Shown here one piece after another: positions 1 through 11,529 of a stretch of DNA of 64,000 nt. The notes beneath the pieces are model-generated. The model saw nothing but the letters and a program-made list of their open reading frames with translations, ran no database searches and was not told the origin of the DNA. This DNA comes from Nectonema munidae (taxonomy: Eukaryota > Nematomorpha > Nectonematoida > Nectonematidae), in NCBI GenBank assembly GCA_030549495.1, contig JAUIRK010000333.1, positions 372,001 to 436,000 of the forward strand, read 5' to 3'. Position numbers and translations under genes: made by a program. Positions within the stretch are counted from its first letter, which is position 1. The number at the start of each line of letters is the position of its first letter.

Positions 1-374
1 ATGGGATAGATAGAAAATTGAAAGTTATTCTATGCCCAGAAAATTATTTACCTGACTTTATTGAATTGTAGCAATTTAACTCAAAGTTTGATTCGAAAAA
101 ATTTGATCTTTTTATGACACCAAAGCAAACAAAATTAAATAAATACAGAAAGCTAAAAAGAGGAGAAAATAGAATTAGATAAAATTGCTAGGTTTATTGT
201 CAAAACAAGCAATTATGTAAGAGGCAAGGATTATAAAAATAATAGCGAAATTGAGTCTGAAATAGAAAACTTACAAGAACAGTCACCGACTGAATGTCTA
301 TTGAACCAGTTGGTCAAAGCTAAGTCAAAAACATAGAACAAAAAGTGAAAGTGAAGAGACAAATATGTTAGAAA

Positions 375-2164
375 ATGAAGAAATACAAACTCAATCTTTT
401 TGTGAAACTGAAGAATGCGTTTGGTTTATACAAAATCACTCCATCAATTCGCTACAAAATTATGTCTATGGTAGCTTCAAAGTTTCAAAACTCAAATGGG
501 CATTTTGTTACTGGTGGTATTAAAGGTAGGAAAATGACTAAGGCTTGGTTTTATAAAAAACTGGCCGGTGGTAAAGGTGAAAGCGTAAAAAAAGTTAGTT
601 CTGTATTCGAGAACAGCGTATTGTTCTGTTGTATTCTTTTTTCGTATACTCCATTAAATAGGATATCTAAATTAGAAACAAAAGAAGGATTTAATGGTGC
701 TGGTAAATGGAAAGACAGTTCTGCTTTAGTTTCTCATGAAAACATATCATGGCATAGAAAAGCTTTTCTTGCATGGAAAGAAGCAGAAGAACGATTGTGG
801 CAAGAACTAAAGATTTTATTCATCAGTTGAATATTGAAAGAGGCAAAGGAAGAAGACAGAAACTTTCTTGTATTCGATTTTTGGATTCTCGCAATTTCAC
901 AGTTCAAGGAAGCAATGATTCTATTACTAGTACAAGTAATAGAAACCAAGGAAATTTTTTGCCCTCGTAAAATTCATCTCGTAATTTAATCCAATCCTCA
1001 AAGAGCAATTTGGCAGACACCAAAATCGCGCAAAAGGAAAGGCTACTCACTTATCGCCCCTTATTTCAAATGAATTGATATAAAAGCATAGTATAGTTGC
1101 AGAAGTGATTGAGAGCAAATACTTTGGTATCATGTGTGATTCCACATAGGATGTTTCGCATCAAGAACAGTATTCTTTAATTCTTCGTCATGCAATGTGC
1201 AAAGCAGGAAAAATGACAGTAAAAGAGGTATTTCTTGGTTTTATGAATTTCAACGGAAAATATGCAAAAATTATTGAAAAAGGAATTTGTCTTGGAATAG
1301 AAAGAGTTGGTCTTGACTTCAACAATTGCAGGGCTATTTGTTTTGGCAATGCAAATGTCATGGCTGGTAAACATACAGGGTTCAAAGTCGACTTTGTGAA
1401 AGAAACTCAAAAATAGTGTTAATATAACCATAGCTTAAATTTAGCTGAAGCTAATTGTATAAAAAATGATGCAAGCTCAGTAACATTTTTTAATGTTATA
1501 AATGAAACTTTTAATTTTCTCACTTGGACTACTATTAGATAGGAAACAATGAAAAAATATACTTCAGTGAGTGAAAAGTAGTACTGATACCAGATGGAAT
1601 TCTGGAGCGAATTCTATTCAAGCACTTGAAAGTGAATTAAGTGAGGTTTTTGATGTTCTAGAAGAAATCTAATCGTCGAAAAATTTTCGGTTGAACCTCA
1701 TGCCGATAGTAATGCTTTACTAAAAAATATTTAAGTTTAACTTTCAAGTTTTTCTTTCATTTTGGTCTCGTGTAATCAGGAAAATTGACACTGCACAAAA
1801 ACGGTTACAAATTCCTCATATTACTTTTGTTGATGCTCATGAAAGTTTAAATTCTCTGAAAATATTGTTACAAGAAAATCGAGAAATTAGCACACAAGGA
1901 GCAATAAGCAAAAGTACTAAACTGTGCAACAAGTGCGAAGTTGAAATTGAGATCAAGAGTGTTGGTAGAAAAAGAGGTAGGTCTGGAGAATTAGTGGTAG
2001 ATGAACTTTTCACTCCAAAAATTGATATAAAACAAAGACTTTTAGCTGAAATTAATCAACTTATTGAAGCGATGCAGCCGAAAAGTAGCAAGTTTTACAC
2101 AATAGACGATTCTTTTGGAATTCCTGTCAAAGTGAATTTGCAAAGGAAAGAAATATCGCGCTAA
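375..2164 (+). pseudogene. hAT transposase relic, ZMYM1-like
   Basis: This is a decayed DNA-transposon transposase in several frames. Positions 375-830 encode a TTF-type zinc-finger region: an LFCCILFS-like block, then GFN...W...HE...WHRKAF and W.E.E.RL, typical of hAT transposases related to zinc finger MYM-type protein 1. Positions 1130-1416 read STxDVSHQEQYSLILRHA and then FGNANVMAGKHTG, matching the catalytic-core D and the DNAANMAGKY motif of this family. Positions 1865-2164 resemble the helical region before the C-terminal dimerisation domain. Stops and frameshifts separate these blocks, so no intact protein is possible. I found no terminal inverted repeats or target duplication, so the element ends are undefined and the 5' end may lie outside the window. 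Confidence 0.75.
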
Positions 2165-3663
2165 TGATACACTACTTAGTAATAACTAAGTTATTTGCAG
2201 AATTAGAGAACTCTTTGTTAATGATGAAATACAATTGCTTTCAAAAATATTAACAAGAGGTTGTGAGCTTAACAAATGAATCAGCCATCTGAAAAGGTAA
2301 GTCGTAACACTGCTGCATTTCCAATTTTGAATAAAGCAAACCACATTATGGCTTAGATTTACGGTGTGAGGATGGGTTGCAAACTGAAAAATATATTATC
2401 TCTTTTGAGGAAAGAAGATCTGGCATGCTAAGCAGTCATTGATCGGCAAACTCCAATACCAAGAGATAGAAATAGAAATAGTATTAAAAGAGGTAAGCAC
2501 GTGTTTTAATAGCATAAAGACAAATGCCTAAAAGTAGCGACTTTTCACAGTGTTTATGAGATATGAAAAAAGGCGCCATATGCTTTTTGTATACACAAAG
2601 TTTAGGAAATTGTTAATGGAATTATTTGAAGTTATTGGTTTTCTATCTGGTGAAGGATAAGGTAAAGAACTTTCTCTTTCAAAAAATAAGCTTCTAGTTT
2701 CTTACGTAGATGATATTTTGAGAGGTTAAACGCACTAAATAAATAGACAACGCTAAGGAAAAGTATTCAATTGTTTACTCCTCTATCTTTGCGCGTGTGT
2801 ATAACGCATATGGCAGGAAAGCAACGAGCTTAGCCTGCAAAAAGAGGAAATGATTTCTCAAAGGTGATTTAAAGTATTGCAATGGAATGAAGTATTTTGT
2901 GAAAAGTATTCTTTGTGTTCATCATGAATATGCGCGTTTTTTCTTGATCCAAAAGCGAAAAGTATTTCTTTCCTTTTCACTTAAATAATTCGTATGCAAT
3001 GAGGTTATAAAACGTAGAAGATTACAATTTCTTTATTTAAAATACTTAAACGACTCCGATTCCGACTGCTAATTTCCATTAGATACCGAGTGCTATCCCT
3101 TTAAAATTTCCGACACCTAACCGTGTTGGAGACGTTTTTTTAAGTATTAAAAATAGTTTTTTAAGTTTATAGTTTAACTTATGTAAGCATGTGGTGGACT
3201 GGTCATTCTTTATCAATATCAGAGCGATAAATTTATCAAGTTTTTAAGAATTTGGAATGAGAGACGGTGTCGAATTTTTTTAAGTACTAGAAGTCGACGT
3301 TGGACATTTGGAGTGCAACTCGAAGCCCCTGCTAGAAACCTGATTAAAAGCTCTTTTCATTAGGACTCAGCAACCCTAGGCCTTCAAGAAATAAAAGTTC
3401 ATTTGCATTTAAAATCCTAGAGAAGGTGTAAACATAAATTTACTATATTTAGAGAAGTGTTTGGAACAACTAAATCGCGAAAGCTTAAAGACTCCATTCT
3501 TTCAAACTAAATATTTTTAATTCCTTTATAGGTGTAGGTATCGTATGCAAGGAAAGAATATTCTTCCAAGACTGAACAGACCTGCACTCCCAACACTAAG
3601 GTATGGACCGAATGTTTAAAATAGCTATAAGAAATCTTTAATTATAAAATACATACATCTTAC
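2165..3663. other. intergenic or intronic, no feature recognised
   Basis: This is AT-rich sequence with no coding similarity that I recognise. Further 3' exons of the GPATCH1 gene on the minus strand would be expected here or beyond the left edge. I looked for the G-patch motif and did not find it. A minus-strand stretch at about 3530-3590 follows a possible acceptor but does not fit the phase of the upstream exon, so I did not call it. Confidence 0.4.
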
Positions 3664-3787
3664 AAAAAGTTTCGGTGTAATCAGTGAAAATTGTTTTCAA
3701 AAAGTCGTCATTCTTGAGAAAAGAAACGCCCTGAAATTTTGAGGAGAGGTAAACGTTTTTTGGCGCGATTCCGTGTTCCTTGAAATC
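3664..3787 (-). CDS. GPATCH1: GPATCH1 exon (partial gene)
   Basis: Read on the minus strand this exon begins DFKEHGIAPKN and continues to a NDDF motif. This matches the EFGIAPKAI...TTDDF region that follows FMDEED in GPATCH1 (G-patch domain-containing protein 1, spliceosome-associated, nuclear). The acceptor is a pyrimidine-rich tract ending TTTTTTAAG, and the donor at the low-coordinate side is GTAAGATG. The exon is 124 bp, enters in phase 0 and leaves in phase 1. It is separated from the upstream exon by a 57-bp intron. The central block is shorter and more diverged than in vertebrates. The next exon is not identified. Confidence 0.7.
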
Positions 3788-3844
3788 CTTAAAAAAGAGA
3801 AAAAACATAACACCATTATTTTAACTAAAAATAAAGATTATTAC

Positions 3845-3930
3845 TTCTTCGTCCATGAATGTTTCTGCATTTTGTTTTCTGAGACGAGATTTGCAAGACC
3901 TAGAAGATTTGAATTGCATAGGCTCCCACC
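3845..3930 (-). CDS. GPATCH1: GPATCH1 exon (partial gene)
   Basis: This 86-bp exon lies between a TTTTGCAG acceptor and a GTAATAAT donor. With the final base of the upstream exon it encodes G-W-E-P and ends FMDEE. In GPATCH1 the corresponding stretch runs from GWTPSTF...SSR to FMDEED. The phase is exact: the upstream exon gives one base, this exon two bases plus 28 codons. No stop is present. The exon is too short for routine ORF finding and was recognised by joining the splice phases. Confidence 0.82.
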
Positions 3931-5179
3931 CTGCAAAAGTATGAGAGCGTATACTTTACTACCTGAGTCGGAGTCGCGCAGTCGAAGGCATTTAAAAAAA
4001 GACTAAACTAGGCAGACTACGACAGAATCAAAACAATTTTTATAATAACGCAATGTGTTATAATTAAATCGCTTTATTTTATACAAACTTTGAATAAAAT
4101 TGTACATAAAAAGAAAAGACAAAACATAGAGTGTAGCATATTTATCCTTTTCTAAGAAGCTTAAACCTTTTTGATTCATATGTGAATTACAGCTACTTTT
4201 TCTAAATTCATTAAAAATTACTAAACATCAATAATTCAAACTTTTACGATATGATATTCAAAAATAAAAGGATCAAAAAAAGCACTTTTAACCAAAAAAA
4301 GTTATTAACCCATTTACGGCTAATGTTTCTATTTTGGAACATAAGTAATTCGTCGTCTGCTTTTTTCAATGACTTTGAATATAAATCGTCTGCGTTTTTT
4401 TTTAGATATCGTCTGCTTTGCTTGGCCTTAAATGGGTTAATTAAGAATTTTCGTTTTGAGTTAATAAAATATTTCAAGTCCCTCCTTATTTTTATACGCC
4501 AATTTATTGCAAGTAATGTTTTTTGCTTATGTAGGGAGGTCAAAGCGATTTTTCACTTAATATCATTTTTTGTTAGACCTATTCTTATAATCAGTTGAGT
4601 TAATGCCTCCTTTAATTTTATATCATTTCCTCTATATACTTAAAAATAAAACAGTAACACGTATTTAACATCTAATTTCAATCCAAAGTAAAATACCTAT
4701 TTTAATTATATAACAGGCCTACAAATAACTTCCCTCAAATTTAATTAAATGACTAAAATTTACGTCCTTGTTGTTTTATTGTATACACTTAGTGCCTCCA
4801 AACATACATCCATTTTTAAAAGGTTATGTATATTATAGTTATATATTTAGTTTTAGATTGAAAATATATTTTGAAAAGGAGCATTCATAAATAGATTGTT
4901 TGAATTTTGAAAGAGTCCTTAATTTCGTTTTTGTATAACACATACGTTAAAGGCTTTTGTAAGGAACTACATTTCTAGTTGTTTTTCTGTGCCGATCTCC
5001 AATCGGACGAGAGGCAACCGGGCTAGACAAGCTAAGTCACGATCTGGGATTGTTTTGGTGGGTGGGAATCAGAGTGAAGGTAATACTCGAATGAATGGCT
5101 CAAGATCTCAAGATGTTTGAAAATAAAGCTTAAACATTTTATAGAACTTATAATGATAGATAAAAATGGCAGAGCTAAC
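3931..5179 (-). other. GPATCH1 intron (1,249 bp) with a TTAA MITE
   Basis: This intron separates the two best-supported GPATCH1 exons. It contains the 136-bp TTAA MITE at 4305-4440. The remainder is AT-rich with no recognised coding sequence. A short hairpin lies near 4990-5010 (CGATCTCCAATCG). Confidence 0.7.
4305..4440. mobile_element. TTAA-flanked piggyBac-type MITE (MITE-A)
   Basis: A 136-bp element bounded by TTAA at both ends. Its inverted termini are CCCATTTACGGC on the left and, reverse complemented, CCCATTTAAGGC on the right. TTAA targets and CCC termini are the piggyBac signature. Internally it carries repeated CGTCTGC motifs. At 4325-4340, exactly 16 bp from the left TTAA, lies the imperfect palindrome GTTTCTATTTTGGAAC. 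It has no coding capacity and sits in a GPATCH1 intron. Confidence 0.8.
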
Positions 5180-5301
5180 CTTCCTTCGATCCAACCGTGT
5201 TGAAGTAGCCTGCAGAAAAACCGCCTGTAAACGCGCCATGAAATCGTCGCTTCCCATTCACATCTCTCACTTCTTGGTCTTGGACGTTGACTTTCTTTTT
5301 G
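5180..5301 (-). CDS. GPATCH1: GPATCH1 exon with [20 protein letters not shown] signature
   Basis: On the minus strand this exon encodes the near-invariant N-terminal block of GPATCH1: VQDQEVRD, then [20 protein letters not shown], then KEG. The human protein has LQDQTVRD and [20 protein letters not shown] at the same place (from memory). The exon is bounded by a TTTCAG acceptor and a GTTAGC donor, is 122 bp long, and enters and leaves in phases that fit the next exon. GPATCH1 is a nuclear protein of active spliceosomes. The upstream exon with the start codon was not found. The piggyBac relic beginning at 5454 lies in the upstream intron or 5' flank. Confidence 0.93.
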
Positions 5302-5453
5302 CTGAAACTTTCTAAGTTTATATTGATAAGACATTCGATTGAGCAATGCATAATTATTGTGTTTGTATAGAGAGTACGCAAATGATATTTATAAGCTTCG
5401 GTGCAGATAAAAGGGCTAGCGATGCAGACAGAAAAGCTTAATCAATCTTAGTT

Positions 5454-7260
5454 TTAACCCTTTCGTGACCAGTGTATCATATATGATACATAAACAATTT
5501 TACCTTCGTCTGCTTTTTCAAATAGTTTTGTATATGAATCTTCTGCCTCTGGAGGAACATTTTTTGAAAACATAATAAAAAGTGTTTTATGCTTGTAATT
5601 TTTATTATTTTAAAAAATAAAGCCTTTTTAATCAAAAGAAGAAATATAATTAAGATCGTTTCTCAAAAATTATTATATAGAAAAAAAAGTATTTTTGATT
5701 TTCTGAAATTGATGGTTGTGTTACAATAGGTAAAAAATTATTACATTTGAAAATGAATATAAATTATAAATTACTAAAAAATTTAAAAAAAAAATGTTTT
5801 CATGTCCTTTTGAATTTTGCAACTAGTATAAAAAACAAAATTTTTTGTTTTTACAAATCTTATTAAAAATCAAATTAGGCACATATTTATGATTATTTAG
5901 AATTTTTTAATTTTTTTTAACATTTTTCTTGTTTTTTTTACAAGAAAACATCTTCGTTGAGTAAGACCATGAATGGGATGAAGTAAACCACACTAAAGAA
6001 AAAGATGTTCTATACGTTTTCCACTTGGACCTGGAGGGCTTTTTGTTTACCGTTTTAGAAAAAAGTGAATGAACAATATCTCTTATGAAGTGGTTTAATT
6101 TTTTTTAGAGAATGTAAATTTTCCATGATGCAACAACTGAAAAATCTTAGACAATTGATAAACAATAGCCAATTCCATTTTTAAAATGAATGTTAGATCG
6201 ATATTCCCTCACAAATCTGTGAAGTAAGTAGACCACATCCTTATCAGAATTATAGTCATTGAAATAATAATCTGGACAAAAAACGTGAATGTTTTTTGTT
6301 TCTGACTATATCTTTTGACTTTGTTCACATTGCAAAAATTGGAAGCTAAATAAACAACACCATTATCAAGCCATTGAACGATTAAAAGTTTTCCATAGCT
6401 GTAAGTTTCAGAAAAACTTCTACTCATTCTTTTTTATTATGTTTGACTTGATAAAAAGATATTCCAGAGTTCGATGTTCTCTGATTGTTGCCATTGCTTT
6501 CACATTCTTTTGTCACAGAATTTTGAGGTTATATGAAGTGTCAAAAAATATAAAGCGGCTTTTAGGGTTACACAAATCTTTTAAAAAACTTTTGTCCCTA
6601 AGAGTGGGAAAAACTTTTATCTTTTCTATCCAAAGCGCCTGTGTATGTGATAAAATGAAAGCGAAAAAGCGAAGTCATCCCCCAGTTTTAGAGGCAAACT
6701 TCATTTTCTTACCTTTCATATACACCTTGGATGAATTATGACCATAGTATGGTTGTTCATCCATTGATATTCTTTCTGTAAAAATTGCAAAAAGAAACAT
6801 TAAAAGGATCTTTAAGTGGTTTTATTTTAGATAACATCATTTAGTAACAAGTTGTTATTGTCTCCAAAATTAAAGTCTATTTTTCTTCAAAACGCTTTCT
6901 TGACATTTGACTAGCAGCTGTTACAAAGTGTATCGTCATCTTTTTGAAAATACGTTCTTTATATTGATGGTGAATTTTATCCTGTTAGAAGAATTCGAAA
7001 TAAACCTTTTAAGTTTATCTTTCTTAAGACTAAGGTTTTCATTTTTTGGCAAGAGTACCTGTTTTTCGCAAGAAATTTCATCATTGAAAATTTTTTCAAA
7101 CAAAAAAATTTGTTCAATGTCTATCAATTGAAAAAAATCTTGATAATTTTTCTGAATAAAAATTTCTAAAGTATCTGAAACATTATTTGGAAAGTGCTCA
7201 AGAGTAGTACAATTATCTTCATCTGTAAATTCTCCATTATTCAAATCTGGCACTAATATA
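5454..7260 (-). mobile_element. piggyBac transposon relic
   Basis: TTAA at 5454-5457 is followed by CCCTTTCGTGACCAGT and the palindrome GTATCATATATGATAC (5474-5489). The first ~90 bp are nearly identical to one end of the MITE at 53910-54046. A degenerate piggyBac transposase lies inside on the minus strand. The opposite terminus could not be recognised, so the right limit is only the end of the visible coding sequence. The element lies just upstream of a GPATCH1 exon and is itself decayed. Confidence 0.7.
5950..7253 (-). pseudogene. piggyBac transposase pseudogene
   Basis: The transposase reads right to left. The N-terminal acidic region is at 6936-7253. Near 6765-6680 is ISMDEQ...YMKGK, matching the D-E-x-M-V-P-F-K-G and YMPxKP region of piggyBac transposases. 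Positions 6427-6209 encode LLIVQWLDNGVVYLASNF, the conserved W-x-D-N...V-x-L-A-S-N-F motif, followed by a degenerate GGVD-like region (MDVVYLL) at about 6240. The end near 5950 should be the cysteine-rich C terminus but is unrecognisable. Several stops and frame changes make it non-functional. Confidence 0.78.
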
Positions 7261-8465
7261 ACAATTGTTGAATTTAAATTTCACTCTTCATGCAAAAATC
7301 AATTGTTCTTTCACAGTCGAAGCTTGGTGAAATTGATGATCATATGAAAACATTTCAATAACAATAATGTAGAGAAAAAACAAAATGACAATTGAAAAAG
7401 CTTTTGCTGAAAAAATATGAGATAATATAAAAAACAATCAAGCAAGTTCATTTTTAGTGTATTAATACGCTCATTACGTCTATATTGCAACAGCACCATA
7501 TTAGTCCAATCTTCCTGTAGAGCAATATCTGAGTTATCATATGTATGATATGATGATGCAAGAATGATATATTAATGTCTTCTGTTTGCTCTAGTCTAAT
7601 AAAACTTGTTCTTTTTCTTTTCCTCACTTCATTTTGACATACTAATTGGGGTATATAAATTTGTCAATAATACTTTCCATGTGTCAATCTCATTGATTAC
7701 TTCTTATCATTATTCCAGCTAAGCAAATCATTTTACAGACCAATCACAGTCTTCATGTATAAAAAAACTGAACTTACAGGGATTCCATTACTAGCATATT
7801 ATTATATAACTAATCAGCCCAAATAGTGAGGAATATACTCACCAACATTTCAAATGAAAAATTTTTAAATGAAGTGGCGCTGAGTTCCTGAATAAAAGAC
7901 GTAGAAAAAAAGTAAAAACTCTTTATTCAAAAGTAAGTGTTCACTATGATCAGCAAAATATCTAAACTGCCACGACTAAATAGGAAGGATGTCGAGTTGT
8001 TGGAATAACATTTTTACTTAACACATTCACACAGCTTTAATGGTGCGCAATCACGCGCGCGCAGGATTCGGCTAACTTGAGATGTTACAATACTACAGGT
8101 ATATATGTTGATACGTCAATATAAATAACAAAGTATATGAAACTCTTCATCTTAGTTATAATGTAAAAATTACACTTATATAAATTCAATTGATAATTCC
8201 TAGGAATTCTGTTATTAGTTTATTGGGAGCTTCGCAAAACACAAAGAAGAAAACTACCAAGAACCCCACCCACTTGCGGATACTTCTTTCGAAAGTTTTG
8301 CTATTTCTATATTAAACAATATTTAATATGCAAAAATTATGTAAATGAAACTCATATGAAAATAGAATTAAAAATTTACGTACTAAAAAATATTTTTAAA
8401 AATTTTAGCCCCACTTTGGCTCAAGCTAAAGCGGTTCTGTATTCGCAGCTGGTTTTTAGTGATTT
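7261..8465. other. no feature recognised
   Basis: AT-rich sequence. A short inexact palindrome (TATCATATGTATGATA, 7535-7550) resembles the palindrome of the TTAA elements, but its distance to the next TTAA does not fit. A purine-pyrimidine run CGCGCGCG is at about 8056. The missing 5' exon of GPATCH1 could lie here; I did not find it. Confidence 0.35.
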
Positions 8466-9182
8466 AGGATTTATCTATCTATCAATAAAAAATGTTTACA
8501 GCATTGGATAATCTATTGAATTCAACATTGAAACACATTTATCTGATCATCTTCCAATTCTTCTCAGCTTTCGTTCTTTGATTTAAACTTTATTTCTAAG
8601 AATTCTATTTCGAAATTTGATAAAAATAAATTTGAAAATCTAATTACTTCAATTCAGTGGGATCGATATGTTGAAAGCTACAAAGACAATCCAGATATAC
8701 TGATTGAAATAACCAACAACACTATCTCAGTAGTATCAAAAACTCTACAATGAATGTTTTCACTTTTCCTAAATCAAAGTATAAACTTAATAAATCAAAT
8801 TGGGTAACAAGTCAATTATTATCTTTAATCAAAAAACGCGATTCGATGTATAGAAAAATGGAAAAAACTAGGAATTATAGAATTGATTACCCCTTGAAAA
8901 GAGATTATGATGAATGTTGTAAAAAAGTGAAGCATTTGTGTAAAAATTTGAAAGCAACGTATTATGATAAGTTATTTAACAATAAAAGTAATAAAGAAAC
9001 ATGAAGAAATCTGAACAGTTTGATGAAAACTTCAAAAAATGAACAAATTGTTTTTAAACATGTTGGTAAAATCATTGAAAACGGCCAGTTTCTTTGCAGT
9101 TTGATGAATAGGACATTTTTGAGTGCTAGCATTGAGAATCAAAGATTTTTTTTAAGTAAATTTTAAATTCTCTTTTGATTCC

Positions 9183-9812
9183 GTGTCTATGAACGATATT
9201 CTTCTTAGTATAGATAAATTGAAAGATAAAAAAGTTGAAGATGCATTTGGTATATCAGCAATTCACTTAAAAATTATTAGAAATAAGATTGCTTTTCCAC
9301 TTTTCATAGCTTTCAATAGTGGCATTGAACACTCTATTTTTCCTGCTTGTCTGAAACTTACTAAATGTATTCCAGTCTACAAAAAAGGTGATAAGCAAAA
9401 GTTAGAGAATTATCGTCCAATTTCGTTAATCAGCACAATATCTAAAGTATTTGAAAATATTATATACACACAAGTCTACAGATATTTCATTAAGAATAGA
9501 TTACTTCATGAAAACCAAATCGGCTTCAGAAATAATCATTCTACAGTTAATGCCCATTCATACTTATTGAATACTTTGAATGTAGATTATCTTGATAAAG
9601 GAGATGAAGTACTAGTTATTTTCTTAGATTTGACGAAGGCTTTTGAGTCTATTTCACACCAAAAACTGTTATTAAAGCTTAAAAGTTATGGTTTTGATTT
9701 TTGTAGTATATCTTTCTTTAAATCTTACCTTACTTCTAGAAAGCAAATTGTTTATTTGAATAATTTTTATTCTGAACCTCTAACCATTCAATTGGGGTAC
9801 CCCAGGGTGTAG
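9183..9812 (+). pseudogene. LINE reverse transcriptase, N-terminal two thirds
   Basis: A 209-codon open stretch with the early RT motifs in order: CIPVYKKGDK...NYRPISLI (motif 1), a NQIGFR motif 2a, FLDLTKAFESISHQKLLLKL (motif 3, with the first catalytic Asp in FLDLTKAF) and SYLTSRKQ. This wording fits the CR1/Jockey group rather than RTE or R1. The frame ends just before the conserved GVPQG block, which continues in another frame from ~9790. An FADD-type active site (SFADDVSH) is visible near 9880, so the core exists but is out of frame. Confidence 0.82.
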
Positions 9813-10199
9813 TTCTAGAACCTATCTTGTTTTTGATCAATGAGGTTTTTTTATAAACCGAAAAATTCAAATCATGTCTTTTGCAGATGATGTCTCTCAT
9901 AATGCCTTATTCTGTTCTTTGTTCCCAATCACATCTAAATATGTCAGTTGAAGATGCGTATACAAAGTATCTGGGTCAAATAAAAAAATTGGTGTTCATG
10001 TAATGATTTAAGTATAAACATGGAAAAAAACTGTTCATATATATTTCTCTAACAAAAATAAAATACCAACATTTTTACAAAATCTTGATATCAAACTGAC
10101 TGACTCTCATAATTATTTGGGCTTATGGATTACTAATAAGTTAAATTGGAATAAACACATAGGATTCATTTCTAGTAAAATAAGTAAGGTAAAATAGGA

Positions 10200-10640
10200 T
10201 TGTTATATTTTTTCAAATCGCTGCCCGTTCGTATAAAAATTATTATATATAAAGCTTTGATTTTACCGCACATAAACTATAGTATTGTAAATTGGGGATA
10301 TTGTAATATTTACCCTCGTGAAGTCTTACAAAAGAAAGCTATAAGGGTTGTTTTCAATCGCAAATATCGTGATACTACTGCTATTTTTCGGGATAATCAA
10401 CTACTTAAAGTTTGTAATATTTATAAAGTTTTCAACGGAGGTCTACCCACATTTTTCAATGACTGGTTCACTTTCAACCTTAACCTTCAACGCTACTCTA
10501 AACGATTCATGTTCAAAATTCAACTGCCTTCCTACAATCTTAAATCTTCTAAAAAATTCTTTAAAGCATCGATCAAACAAAAATTGGAATTAATTTTTCG
10601 CACTTTTCGTCTTCTCTTCCCCTTTTCAAAAGTGAATTGA
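10200..10640 (+). pseudogene. LINE ORF2 C-terminal region
   Basis: 146 codons containing LP...IIIYKALILPHINYSIVNWG, then LQKKAIRVVFNRKYRDTTAIF and a helical tail. This is the conserved region after the RT domain in CR1/Jockey-like LINEs (YxALIxPHLxYCxxxWG, LQKKAVRxI). It is in frame for 441 bp and ends in a stop, which is probably the natural end of the protein. Confidence 0.8.
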
Positions 10641-10980
10641 AAAGAAATCGCATATCTTAATATAAAACCATGTGTTCAAGACGCCTTGTCTGTTAATAGC
10701 ACTTATTTCTATTCTCACACTCCTATTATTTATATATAGTCCATTCATTATTACATGTAAATATTTCTTTACCATACTCATACATTTTATTTATCTACTT
10801 TGTTAATATTTCAAACATTTAAAACATTCTTTTTTTGTTAAAAAAAAATTTTTAAAAAATCTATCCTACAAATTTTCTATTAAGTTTTTGATACTCCCTG
10901 ATTTATTACATAATTTTTAATAAAGCATTACTTCTACGGTGCAAACTATTGTAATGCTTGTGCAATTATTTGCTAATCAA

Positions 10981-11529
10981 AATAAATTATTCTCCTTCTT
11001 CTATTGAAGCTTCAACCATAGTTTTAATATGGTTCACAGATTAAACATAAAGAAAACAAAAATACAATCTTACCAAACTATTAGATGAAATTCTGGGTCC
11101 CGGACAATTATAAGGTTTACCCAAAGGGCCAAACTATATCTTGGTAAGAAAAAGAATGTTAAAATTTAATATGTAATGTATATTCTATATAAATATAGAT
11201 TATAAAAAGTTATAAATTATAAAATAATATGGTAATATAAAGTAAAAAATACCAATTTCATTAGAAAAATTTGGATATAGAGGTTGACCATAAAAAACAT
11301 GCTTCGCCATCTTTTATGTAGGATTATTACATTAATATAAGTTTAGAAACTAAAAATTAACAAATTGTAATGTTTTTTGATTTTAAATTTTCATCCGCCG
11401 TTTCGATTACAAGCCACATATGCAGGGTCACAAGGAACATGACGTTTTCTAACAAATCGCAATGCTTTCAAACTAATAGACAAAATATATTTTTTATATT
11501 TTGAAGCTTAAATGAAAAAAAAAAAAGAA
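10981..11529. other. spacer between LINE relics
   Basis: AT-rich with no recognised coding sequence. An A-rich and GAA-rich run at 11514-11541 (poly-A followed by GAAGAAGAAGAAG) lies at the border of the next relic. Confidence 0.4.

Larger units (their letters stand above)
8466..10980 (+). mobile_element. CR1/Jockey-like LINE relic (EN end, RT, 3' end)
   Basis: The relic runs from the end of an APE-type endonuclease (HLSDHLPI, ~8535) through a linker (8750-9004), the reverse transcriptase (9183-9812), and the C-terminal region (10200-10640). The 3' flank has TTTAATAAAGC at about 10916. Several frames are needed, so it is defective. It resembles the copy at 28.7-31.2 kb in RT wording and layout. 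No target duplication was found. Confidence 0.8.

Noticed and set aside
3530-3590. A further GPATCH1 exon (VCSVLEEYSFLAYDTYTYKG)
   Set aside because: The frame that looks protein-like does not match the phase left by the exon ending at 3664, and similarity to GPATCH1 is not convincing.
4244-4598. Two overlapping ORFs of about 100 codons on opposite strands
   Set aside because: They span a non-coding TTAA MITE and have no known motifs.
7535-7575. Palindrome TATCATATGTATGATA near a TTAA as the second end of the piggyBac relic
   Set aside because: The spacing to the TTAA is 21 bp rather than 16, there is no CCC terminus, and complete relatives carry the palindrome at one end only.
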